64,000 nt of DNA, taken from contig VZRN01001146.1 in NCBI GenBank assembly GCA_013397935.1, positions 210,063 through 274,062 of the forward strand. The letters run 5' to 3'. Within the stretch, counting starts at the first letter, position 1; each line of letters begins with the position of its first letter. The notes under the pieces are model-generated. The model was given only the letters and a program-made list of their open reading frames with translations, ran no database searches and was not told where the DNA came from. The position numbers were made by a program, and so were the translations under genes. This DNA is from Dasyornis broadbenti (Eukaryota > Chordata > Aves > Passeriformes > Dasyornithidae). Below are positions 11,895 to 22,570 of the stretch, piece after piece.

Positions 11895-11920
11895 GCCACT
11901 TCCTAGCAGAAAATGCAAAT

Positions 11921-14900
11921 GGAGTTTAGAGTTAGCAGCAGCGCTGAACCGAAAGCAAAAAAAGGAGCCAGATCCTCACCTGGTATAAACAGGAAGAATT
12001 TACAGAAAACTTTGTGTAGGAGTCCAAATAGTGGATTTCACCAAAGCCCCGAAACTTTTCTCACTTCCCAAAGTGTAGTTACTTAAGAGACAGGTATAGG
12101 ACTAGACAACCCTTTTCGTTTATCAATATGAAGTATAAACACCACAGGGTAAAAAGATTGTAGAGGAGCTGAGGAAAAGGGGGGAAAATTATGCACCTTG
12201 CTGAAGCCAGCAGAGGAGACATCCTGCCTTAGCCTGGGGAGAGCAGGAGCACAGGGGAAGTCCCAGCCCCAGCACAGGGACCCGGGGTTGGTGACACTGC
12301 CACGGCCCCTCCATGGCACAGCAGCAGCGAGACGAGGCACAGGGATTTCTCCGGGAGAGCAAAAGGGAGGGAGCCAAGAGGGAAGAACTCTAATTTAACC
12401 ATGTGCCCTGCTTAGCTAAAGCAAAGAGCTGGTGCTGCTGCAAGTGCTCAGCCACCCATGTCCAGGGAAACCAATTGCTACCTTCTCCTAAGAGAAACCA
12501 AAATCCACTGTTTCTCCACTCTTCCATAGGATCGACACGGCCATCACCCCCCACACCACTCTGCCAAGCCTTGCGGAGCCCTGCACTGACGTACACAGGC
12601 CCTCGAGGAATCAGTCACCAGCATACTTTTGAATCTGAGGCTTCAAATGGGAATGCAAATCCCACATTTCATGCATCATGGGGTGTTTTACGCTCTGGCA
12701 AGGAATGAAAGTCACCTAAGAAGCAATTGCCATAACAGGGTGATGAGCACAATGGAAAGACATTTACAGGGCTAAACATATTATTGATGTGTCTGGTTCG
12801 ACAGAGTTTCAGGACAGCAAGACACGCAGTTCACATGTCAAAAACATGTTTTCAACCAGAAGTGCAGTACTCTGCTCTGCTGTTCTACAAACACTGCCTA
12901 AAAGAGCAACTAGGAAGTGTTACGAATTAAAAAGCAATTTGTATTTCATGTATATTAAGAGTAAGACATTGTGTTCCTCTGGGATTTTGACTTGAGGATA
13001 TTCTGAGTATGTAAAACAAACAGACAAAAAAACCAAAACCAAACAAATAAACAAAAAACCTCAGTGATTTTTGTCAAATCATAAAAGATACACTAAACAG
13101 AGAAGATAATAAGCTGTATCTTGTGGTTCAGTGATCCTATCTGTGTTTTTCACTTTCAGAAACATACAAACCAAATTCCTTTTTATCTTTGATATTTGGG
13201 TGGATTATTCATTCTTAAAATCCACCTCCCAGTCTTAAGACGGGCTGCATGGCAGCATTTGTGTTGATTGTCACAGTTTTTAAAGTGCATTTTATCAAAT
13301 ATATTTTACTTGTAGGTAAAGCTATCGCTCTTTCTCCCTCTGTTTTTCTCTCTTTCTTCCTGACCTGCAACCATGAAAGCAGCTTTGGGCTGGTAAGAGC
13401 AGGTCCCAGTGAACACAGCTCTGCAAGGGATGGCAGCATCTCCCCACTGCTGTCCATGCTCCCCTTCGCACTCCCAGGGCTGAGCTCTGGCCATCAGGTG
13501 AACAATTCTCCACCCGCATTTCTTGCGGCCTGGTTGGCAAAATCTGCCAGGAGATGGAGGGCGAGCAAACCCTGGGAGATCCTGGAAGGAGACCAAAAGC
13601 TGAAGAAGATGCTCCATCTCCAACCAAGGCCATGCTTGGCTCAGGGCCCACAGCTGCTCCCCAGCCAGGGCCACTGGGCAGCTCTTCTGCGCTGGATGGG
13701 AAGAACAACACCCATTTAGCAACTGGCCTCAGCTTTTTCACTCAGCCTGGAGGGAAAATTCACTCCTGCAAACAGCAGCTGGGAAGAGCCAGGTGGGAAG
13801 GTCTGAGCTGCACCATCCACATCAAGGACATGCTCCAGGCTGGGGAAGGGCAGCGCTCCCAGAGCGGGCAGAGGCAGGGTGAGAACTCTCCACATGTTTT
13901 ACCCCAAAGTCCAGTGTAACAGCATTTCAGTGGAGGGTTAAATAAAGTTGGAAAATTATCCATAAAGCACACTTTGATGTCCTTTGGGACAGAAGGCTCT
14001 GTATTGTGCACAGCAGGGTGAGCTACTATGGCTGAAAAGAAAAGCTTCAAAATACTGAAATGTGCAAGATCACACAGTGCCAAAGTTTCTCCATGATGAG
14101 CCATGATATAAATTATTTGCTAAACAGAGGATCTATACACAACCCAAACATGCCAGGCAGGAGGCTGACACCTGATCCTGGGTAGGCACAAGCGTGGAAA
14201 AAAGAGCCCCTGGTAGCACCTCTCTGGACCCCAGCATCTTCACCTGCCAAAGCCTAAAACACACTTGTTTGTAGTTTGTCATGTCATATTAAATTGAAAT
14301 CTTTCATTGCCTGGCTGGGAAAGATAATAGAAAGCAACATTTCAAGGTGATCTACCCTTCCAAACATAATCTTTAGCAAATTAATAATTAACCAACTATT
14401 TATTGGTCAGCTGATACTGCTCGAGATACGAAGTTTCAGGCAATGCACCAGTGAGATCTCACACAGGTCTACTTCTCTTAATTAAGCACAGGTGAAAGAA
14501 TATTTCAGCCAACCCAATTAATTCAGAGAACCTTGGGGTAGGGGCAGCAAGAGTGATGCTGCAGCTCTGCATCCCAACCCACCCCTGCCAGCTTTTCCTC
14601 CTGCTCTCCACCAGCCCCAGCTGGCCTTGTCAGGGAGCCACTCTTCACACCCTCAGAAAAAGCCATGCACAGGCTCCGCTCTGACTCAGGGACCATCTCC
14701 CTCTGGGTTTGGCCCATGCTTGGGCATCTCCTCATGGGATCGGGCATCCTTTCTCCCAGGTGCTCCCCAGCCTGCCAACTGCTAAATTTCCAGCGTGCCT
14801 GCAGCCCCCTTGTGGAATGAGGCCGAAAAGAGGCATTGTTTTAATTTAAGAGCACAGTTATTTTTAGCTGCCACAGATCTGATCCCGCAGGTGCCGCAGG

Positions 14901-15430
14901 CTGCTGGGGCAGGAGCAGCTCCTGGCACATCTCGGGATGCACTGGAGCCTGATGGAAGATTCAACACCCTATCATATTCAAACACCAGCAAAATGTTTGC
15001 ATTGTTTCTCTATGAGCCCTCAGCATGGGCTTCTGGTTGGGTTTTTTGTTTTGGTTGAGCCCAGAATTGGGGATTTTGCTTCACAGTGCTGTTTCCAGCC
15101 CTCTGGAATTCCAGTCCGATTCTCTGCTCGCGGCAGGACCGGAGGCACTTCTGAGCCTGAGCTGCTGTTGCTGCGGGCTGTCCAAGCACCTTTCTTTCTT
15201 TCACTGTTTCCCTGATAAAACAAATTGCAAGAGATACCGAGTCGCTTTTAATTTCACTTTCACTGAAAACGTCTCGACGCTTCTCAAGATGTCACACCCT
15301 CAAAATCCCGAGTGGGTTGCAGGGGGCAGCCAGTGGTCCAGGAGCAGAGGCACGGGCTCGGAGGCACCCGGAGAGAGAAGTACAGTTAACGTGCAGTGCT
15401 TCCCCAGCAAACCACATCAAGGAGAAAGTG
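11921..15430. other. intergenic DNA, GC-richer around 12.2-15.4 kb
   Basis: No gene can be assigned. The frames at 13249-13919 overlap on both strands (156, 138, 139 and 121 codons), which is the pattern of a locally GC-richer, stop-poor region rather than coding. Another perfect octamer ATGCAAAT is at 12653-12660. An A-rich low-complexity stretch lies at 13024-13060. No promoter or RNA gene is visible. Confidence 0.5.
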
Positions 15431-15433
15431 GGT

Positions 15434-15458
15434 GGGGGGGAAAAAAAAAAAAAAAAAA
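15434..15458. repeat. G7-A18 homopolymer junction
   Basis: Seven G are followed directly by eighteen A, then GAAAACAACAACC. This is a low-complexity site where read length errors are likely. It does not terminate any recognised retroposed copy. Confidence 0.9.
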
Positions 15459-15479
15459 GAAAACAACAACCCCACACTG

Positions 15480-16250
15480 CAGTGTTTCTAATAAACTAAG
15501 AAACTTTTTTGACTTTCATGATGTACATATGGCCGTTAATTTCCATGTCATGTTATGATTTTTGGCTGAGCCAACAGTATGTATGTGTGGACGGGAGCAA
15601 GCAAAACAAATGCATTTTATATTCAAATTTATACAACTCCATACATTTTTATGCTGTTTATTTGAAAATTAATTTTGGCTTAGGCCTTAGAGACAGCAAA
15701 TGTTGTCAAGATTTGAGGGCTACCTGAAAAGCCTTGGGGACAGCATTACCCTTATGCATAAGAAACAGCAAAATAAAATAAAAATAAATGAATTTCCAAA
15801 TACGTCATGGCTAATCCCTTGAGCTGACCTACAAATGAATTATAGAGGGTTTGCTACAGGACTGAGTAGATCTTGTGATTTCACTGAGAGATTTATCTTA
15901 TTTTCCAACTTATTTTCATATCTTATTTCCTTTTCTTTTAGAATTAGACTGTAAATAAAAGAGCTAAGACCGAATGAAGCTCCCTTTCACCACACTCATA
16001 TTGGATTGATAAATTAAAACGGTGAGATGAGTTTTGTATGACCCATCCTCGAGGATTTGGGAAATTTAGCCGATGCAAAACAAGGCATTAATTTGGAGAG
16101 GCCTAGCTACTTACAATGCTTAGTATTCTGACAATGATGAATGGCATCATTCCAAGCAAATGGTAATTTCACTTTTTGTGACAGTACTTTAGAGCAAAAC
16201 CGACTTTCTTCACACAAAGAATTTGCAATCCTATTGAACAGAGGCTGTAC
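15480..16250. other. AT-rich, repeat-free stretch
   Basis: AT-rich sequence with no low-complexity bias and no gene. Words such as TGATGTACATATGG, GTTAATTTCCATG and TGGATTGATAAATTAAAA resemble homeobox and GATA-type binding text. It may be conserved non-coding sequence; an alignment would decide. Confidence 0.35.
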
Positions 16251-16252
16251 CT

Positions 16253-16295
16253 GAATATCAGAAATCCTTCATTGTTTAAGTATCATCTGATATTC
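16253..16295. repeat. perfect 10-bp inverted repeat, 23-base spacer
   Basis: GAATATCAGA at 16253-16262 is matched exactly by TCTGATATTC at 16286-16295. As RNA this would form a ten-pair stem with a 23-base loop. The pairing does not extend beyond the arms in either direction, which argues against a microRNA precursor. Confidence 0.8.
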
Positions 16296-16299
16296 TTGA

Positions 16300-19200
16300 T
16301 TGGCTCCAGACTGAAGGTTGCAGTTGAATTAGGGAGAACGGAGGTTAAGTCCTAACCTTGAAAGATTTAGCAGCCATTGAAACACTGCCTTTGGGCACTT
16401 ATTGGCCTGTATTTATCAAAAAACTTTTCAATTCAATGAGGGGAGGGAGAAAACACAAAACTTGTCACATTCATCAAGTGAAGCCACTGGAAAGACATCT
16501 ACAGAAGAACACCCAAAAAGCATAATCTTTCAGAAGAGCTGATAGAAATGGTAATTGGATGGGATGAAGAATAATACTTCTAAAGCAGGGGTGTAGAGAA
16601 TATAGCTAAAAAATCAAGGTCAGGAGAAGAGAATGTATCCTTTTCAACTTAATAAAACTTACTTTTGCCTTTTGTATTATGGAAAATATTCCAGGTACCA
16701 TTTCTAATTTATTTCTGCACAAATACTTCTGAGTGAAAACATGATTACAGACAAACTGGCTGCATGTTTTCTTTTAGCTTACGTGCAGCAAACATAAAAG
16801 CATTGTTAGTAGATACAATTAGAAAAAAAAAAAACCACAACACAAAACAAACTCCAGGACTTCCCTACTTCCCTATTATTTAGAAATGTGGCTCAGCCTT
16901 CAGAAACACAGAGAGCATCTTTAAAAAAAGCATCTCCCTAAGGCACTCGAAAAGCCACCTTCTATGATTGGCAAAGAGCACTGACATTGTCTCCCAAACA
17001 GGGAACAGAAATGATGAATCATAAAAACTTGATTGCACTTCTTCCTGCCTCCTCACTAACAAGCTAATCAGAGACCGCAACGAGTGTCATGTGTAAACGG
17101 ATGAGTTGTCCAGGGATGCGATATTGTCCCATTTTTATCTTGCACAAACACCTCTGGCCTGAACTTTGAAGGCTTTTGGCACATTTCTCAGGTTTTGTAT
17201 CAGGGGTCCTATCCAGCTGGTGAAGGAGGGGAAATACTGAAGTGCCGTGTTGCGCTGCTCGCCGGGGTTGCACGGATGCAGGTGTCTCCTTACTGACGAA
17301 GACATCGGCCAAGGGGAAAAAAAAAAAAAATCTGCAAAAGGTCAGTATCTGCACAAACGAAGCCTCCAGCCAGCTCCCTAAACAGTTAACAAACAGCACC
17401 TACCACAAAAACATCCCCATAAATAATTCCTGTAATGAAAGTAGAGATGAAAGCATTTGTTAATTTTCCATAGTCCAGGGAATTTGGCTATTGATGCCTA
17501 TTAATCCAAGAAATGCAGCCTTCTATTTGTCAAGAGCGTCTCAGGATGTAGGGCTGGAGGAATAACCTGTGATTTGTGACGTCAACATTTTCTCCACCAG
17601 ACCAGGTACCATATTTTAGTGTTACAGCACATTTAGCAATAGCGTTTTGACTGATCTACTCAAGGCACTATCAGCAAGGTTTCCCCACTCCCAGGTACCC
17701 GAAAAACAACATTTGCCAACCAGAACTGCGGGTCATCCCCATTTCAGAAACATTTACCTCAGCACGTGGTGGGAACAGGTCAGTGTAGGCACACTGACAT
17801 GATGAAAAAGGCAACGAAGGACAAAAATACATAGCAGCAGCCTGAGAATCTGTAATTTGGGGTGAAACCTGCCATCTGGCCTTCAACACCTTGACATCAA
17901 GAAAGCGGTTACAGGGGTACCCTGGTGTGCCTAGGCATTTGTGGACATATGGTATGTTTTACCATTAACTGCAAATTTCCTTACTTTTATTGTTTTCTGT
18001 CACAAGCATAATGTTTGCTTTAACACTGATTTGTTGCATGAGCATATTTATTGTACATTTCATGTTTTTCCCAGCCATTCCCCACCTCCCCTTGACCTTT
18101 TTGGTCTCCACACTGGCCCAGGCCATGCCGTGCCATGCCAGGGACCCACCCTGGGGGCACCAACTGCCCGGTGGGACTCTGAGCATCCATTTCAGAATTA
18201 GAAATGCTCCATCCCATGACAAGGTTCTGCACCCCAGGCTTTGGAGTTTTCCTCCACACTGTCCAAAAATCCTTTTAAATCACCATTCAACTCCTTTACA
18301 CTTTTCCTTAGGACCCACCAAATCCACCCAAGCTGACCACCACCCTGCCGATGGCCAATCTCCTCAAGTACTTTCTTAAAGCTTTTTGGTTTCCTGTTCA
18401 AGCCAGACTGGACATCCTTCAGACATATTTAGCTCTGGCATGAGCAGAGCCTGCTTTGCCCCCGCTGTGTGCACCGTGCTGAGTCTCCTTCCTTGTCCCA
18501 TCAAATAACCCCAGGAAGAAAACCAGCAGCTCACGGGAAAAATCAGATACAATCCCGGGTAACTCGGTGTCACGTAATTTCTCTACATGGTGGCAGCTGA
18601 AATGAAACCGCATCCACCTCAGTGTCTGAAAAAGTCAAGGAAGGATTTTTCAGAACATGGCCTGTAACTGCAGAGGCACAAAACTGGATGCCCACAGTCC
18701 ATGTGGTGATGGTGAGACTGGAAAAGCCATGTTACTGGTGAGGAAAGAAAGAGGTATTCACAGGATCAATGCTTTTAGGTAAAATATGACTTCAAACATG
18801 TGAAAATTAAATATATGTTGACCATAAAAAGAAGAACCAGCCTCTCACATCTACAATAAATTCCTGTATCACCTGTAGTTATTCAGAGACAGATCTTACA
18901 TCCCATCTCAGCAGCCCTCAGAACTGCTCTTTGATAGCAAAGTAAGTTTTGACCAAGCAGAAGTTGAGTAAACACCTCAGGATTTGGCCCTCTGATGTTG
19001 AGCAACCAATCTTAATTTAGAGAGTACATTTCCCCAAAATAAATTAAAAGTGTAAGTCTTAGTACAGCAGGCCCCAGGAAAGCAAACAGGACATTATTTG
19101 TGGCAATGGTGATGTGGGTGATTTTCCAAAACCAGGCTGGTTTGTGGGAAATCACTGAATTAATCGCTGCCCCACATAAAAGGAGTGGATCCTACAATGA

Positions 19201-19420
19201 TTTCAGCACGCTTCTACGAATTTATTTTTCCGCCTGATGCCACCTGTTTCACTGCCAGTTCCTCCAGCCACATACCGAGGCACCGCTGGGGGGGTCAAAG
19301 CAGCAAAATTCCTGGGGACCATCTGCTTATTCATAACCCCCAAGCCCATATTTCCATCTCAGCATCATATGCGCCCTTATCGGGGTGCATTGTGCACTAA
19401 TGACCATTATTTAATTAACA
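16300..19420. other. intergenic DNA, nothing assigned
   Basis: No gene or RNA is seen. An A14 run is at 17317-17330. The 18.0-18.4 kb part is C-rich on the plus strand with overlapping frames on both strands. At 18951-18990 a stretch containing AAGTTGAGTAAACACCTCAG then GATTTGGCCC weakly matches the end of the 'CCCATTGACTTCAATGGG' relics (usual text GCCTGAGTAAGGACTGCAGG, then ATTTGGCCC). Confidence 0.5.
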
Positions 19421-19424
19421 GATG

Positions 19425-20040
19425 AAGAAGCCCTGAAAGCCGCGCCGGCAGATTTTGAACTTGATCTTCTCTCATTTGCTGTCAGGCAAGACCAGATAAA
19501 TGACAAGTATTTCGAGAGTCTGCAAAGGCCCTTTAGAACAGCTGCACAGGCTTCACCCCTTCTTTGCAGCAGGTTTCTCACTTAAGAAAAAAACACGCTT
19601 CATTACATCGCCTCTTACTTGAGCTGCAAGGGTCTATTCAAGGAAGATAAGCCTCTTAGAAATGAAGTAGCGTTGAATTTAGGTTTTGAGTGACAGGAGG
19701 AAGGTTTATCCATTCAGGAGACAATACTGCTTTCTCTGCATTAATCTAGGAGGCGGACAATGATCTGTTTTTTAGGCAGCATCTCATCTCTTTTCCCACA
19801 GCAGAAGGTGATTAGAGTTCGGAAGCAGGGACTGTGAAAGAAAGGCGAGCGCTATCTCCCCAGCCCTCCTGTTTCCTGAGCGGGCAGGAGGGAAGTTCTC
19901 GGCCAAGTGCATCAATCACAGGGCTGGCACTCAGGATGTGCCTCTGGTCAGGGGCTGACCGGGGACTGGCAGGTGAGGGCACGGACGCCGCGGCAAACCC
20001 CAGCGCCGATCTCTGCAGACAAACACACTCGCTCAGCAGA
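19425..20040. promoter_or_regulatory. CpG-bearing, conserved-looking block
   Basis: CpGs cluster at 19440-19450 (GCCGCGCCGG) and at 19820-20035, with eleven or more, including GGCGAGCGC, CACGGACGCCGCGG and AGCGCCGATC. The intervening 400 bases have no low complexity or repeat signature. This suggests a constrained or unmethylated regulatory segment. Overlapping short frames in opposite strands give no coding support, and no core promoter motif is seen. Confidence 0.3.
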
Positions 20041-20265
20041 CAGAGGTTCATAACCCCTCGTGTCTTGCACTTGGGACAAGGGGAAAACTCTGTGGTGTGA
20101 ACCCAGAGTAGGTGATAGGTGTCAGAAATCATTTTTCATGAAGTGAGTCCAGCCAAAGGGTGATGAGCATCAGCATTTCTCAGCTCACCCCTGACAGCAG
20201 CACTCTGCCCGCCAGCAGCTCTATCCGGGAGGTCTCCCAACACTCACAGAGAGGGTCAAACTCAC

Positions 20266-20362
20266 CCTGCTTTGCAGAGAGGGGAATCAAGCAGCTGAGA
20301 ATCAGATTTGCCTGAGACCACAGCAGTAGAATGACTGAACCCAGAAATTTTGGTCCTCCTCT
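20266..20362 (+). repeat. MIR-like SINE fragment (antisense of MIR consensus)
   Basis: The order of words follows the reverse complement of the MIR core and tail as I remember it: GCAGAGAGGGGAATCAAGCA, then GAGAATCAGATTTGCCTGAG, ACCACAGCAGTAG and AACCCAGAAATTTTGGTCCT. The usual text has ACAGATGAGGAAACTGAGGC, then AGTGACTTGCCCAAGGTCAC, ACAGCTAGTA and GAACCCAGGTC. The element therefore lies in reverse orientation relative to the consensus. It is old, truncated and non-coding. Confidence 0.55.
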
Positions 20363-20943
20363 TCCTCCACATGACCTCCCAGTGGACTACACACAACCAA
20401 AGGAGACGGGAGCCAGCTAAGGGACTCTGCTCACCCCATGCACATTCCAGTAATGATGGGCAAAGACAGCTGTAATCTACTTGTGTCTCACCTCCCCTCC
20501 ATTTTTCACGTTCAATGAACAACCTGCAGTTTCAGCCAACTCTCCACTGGGAGAAGAGAGCTACCAGGAGCCACACGAGAGCAGCGTGGCCTCAACCTGC
20601 CCAGCAGCACTGGCATATTCCCTGTTTTTCCAAGATCTGTGCCCTCAGATGTCAGGCTGGAGGGGGTTTAAGCACTTCAGCATTTCAAGCACACATGCAT
20701 CGCATGAACAGGCAAGGAAGCAGGAGAGGCAAATATAGTCAAGCATAAACGAGTACACTGCACAAATGCTGGTGCATGGGACAAGACATCAAGATTTCCA
20801 AATAATAAGCTAACCATACACGCATCTTCCTAGACACAAAATAACCTGTAACTTCATCTATTTCCTTCAAGTAATCACTATAGCACCTAAATCCTCACAG
20901 ATTAGTGTTGCAAATACCAACTAACCCACAGAAATGGGGTTTC

Positions 20944-20980
20944 TTGTCCCCATTTGACAGGGAACCCAGCAAAGGTTACA
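20944..20980 (+). repeat. possible MIR-like core fragment
   Basis: TTGTCCCCATTTGACAGGGA, then ACCCAGCAAAGGTTA, resembles the common 'TTATCCCCATTTTACAGATG', then 'GGGAACTGAGGCAC.AAGGTTA' text of MIR-type SINEs read in reverse. The match is only about 35 bases long. Confidence 0.3.
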
Positions 20981-20999
20981 CCCATAACAAAGACTGTTG

Positions 21000-21680
21000 C
21001 AATCCACTGGGGATCATCAAGATTGAAAAAGCCAAGACCAAGGCATTTTGGATACCCCATCCTTGGCTGTCCAAGGACCTGTTTGGAGCACAAGAAGCAA
21101 ATCCAAGCCTACACAAGCTGAGTGATCAAACAAAAAACTTCCTAAAAGTATTTCTGCCATCTTACGTAAAGCCCCAAGGACACTTTTTAAATAAGCAAAC
21201 CCTCTGTAAGACAAACAACATTTTCTACATCAGAAGGACTTTGCTTTGTCCCAAAATGAAGGAGCTAGAGGGAATCCTTTTTCATTGCCAGGACTCCCTG
21301 GAATTACTTTTAAAAGGCAAGACAGCAAACCTTGCTGCTGTTAGCAACAGCCCCCAGACCCGACTGCAGCGTGCTGCAGAGACACGGCGAACCTTCCACA
21401 AATAAGGAGCGTATTGACACATTTTCTCTTCACCCCTTTGTGCTAAGCCTGTGTAACTGTGCTGCACTGAATGGCTTTTTGTTATTCTTATCTCCGCGCC
21501 TCAAAATTCCTCAAAACGCATCTGTCACAGCACAGCTTGAGAGCCAGCCCTGAACAACTCCGGTGTCACAGCTCTCCTGTCTCCCCTCCAACCTCCCAGG
21601 TGGGAAGAAGTTTGCACAGACATTTCTTTTGCTCATCGGAGCATGGCTGGCGTGCCGAGTCAGCACCACGCAGACCCACA
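21000..21680. other. intergenic DNA, nothing assigned
   Basis: A 166-codon frame (20905-21405, plus) spans much of this stretch, but its start lies upstream, it overlaps the MIR-like fragment, and it has no recognisable domain. I regard it as chance. Confidence 0.5.
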
Positions 21681-21757
21681 TCCTCCCCTTTTTTTCCTTC
21701 ATTCCCCCACCCCATCTTTTTCTTTTTTTTTTTTCTCCTTTCTTTTTTTTTTTTCTG
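21680..21757 (+). repeat. pyrimidine-rich low-complexity tract
   Basis: Almost pure C/T for about 75 bases, ending with two long T runs separated by CTCCTTTC and followed by CTGTAAAG. It is a polypyrimidine tract of the kind found both as simple repeat and upstream of splice acceptors. No AG acceptor follows at once. Confidence 0.8.
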
Positions 21758-22570
21758 TAAAGGAGACTTAATTGCTTCGTTTCAGATGTTATGTTTAACC
21801 TCAGGAAATGGTACTATAGACATGGCAAACAACTTTCTGGTTGTTTCCAATCAGTACCATATTATAAAGTACAGCCAGTTAAGAATCCTATTCATTTTCT
21901 TGCCCTGTCATCTTGATCTTATTTGAATGTCTGGGGAGCAAGAGGTGCTCGCTCGGCCCCGCGTTTCAGAAGTGGGGGCAGGAACGTCTGTGCAATGTGT
22001 TAGAGACACTGAAAGTTTTCATTTTTGACTCCTTAATGAGAGTGACCTTTGCCACGGGCTGATGAGTTCCATACCTGTCCTGGTGTGTTTTCTGAAAACA
22101 TTTGACACTGCTCACAGGTTTGACGGGGATATGACTAATGAAGTCTTGGTATAAAAATAATGGGCTGCAATTGCAAGTCATTTGTGTGAAACCAAACTCC
22201 TTAAAAACTTGTCTCTGCTCACTTTCTGTTTTCTAAATGAGTCAATAATACGAATCAGATGGCTTGAAGGAATAGACCCCCAAATATTTCCTCTCTCCCT
22301 TCTATAAATTAGCTGCCATTTTGTGCAATTTTTGTTGCCTCCAGGCACGGTTTAAATTGGACTGTAGTTACTAGATTGCTGGAGCTATTGCAAAATGTGT
22401 AGGCTAATACATAATACCTTGTTTTTGTTAAATGTATAGTAACAGCTCTTCTTGTGAGGTCAAGAGGCCCAGGCTGCTACTACTTAGAATGCATAACAAT
22501 TTTATGTAAAGTAATGGGGAGGCAAGCAGGAGCATGCGTTTCTGCTGCAACTTTTAAATAGTAAAAAAAA
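21758..22570. other. conserved-looking AT-rich non-coding block
   Basis: The stretches at 21760-21930 and 22300-22560 are free of low complexity and repeats, with words such as GACTTAATTGCTTCG, CCATATTATAAAG and CATAACAATTTTATG typical of developmental enhancers. There is no coding signal. This is a judgement from texture only. Confidence 0.3.

Noticed and set aside
13249..13919. Cluster of 120-156-codon frames on both strands
   Set aside because: Four overlapping frames in opposite orientations reflect low stop density from composition; none has recognisable content.
16253..16295. microRNA precursor
   Set aside because: The stem is only ten pairs and stops abruptly, too short for a usual precursor of about 22 or more paired bases.
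20905..21405. 166-codon plus frame as a retroviral or LINE remnant
   Set aside because: I could not see any reverse transcriptase, integrase or gag-like motif in it.
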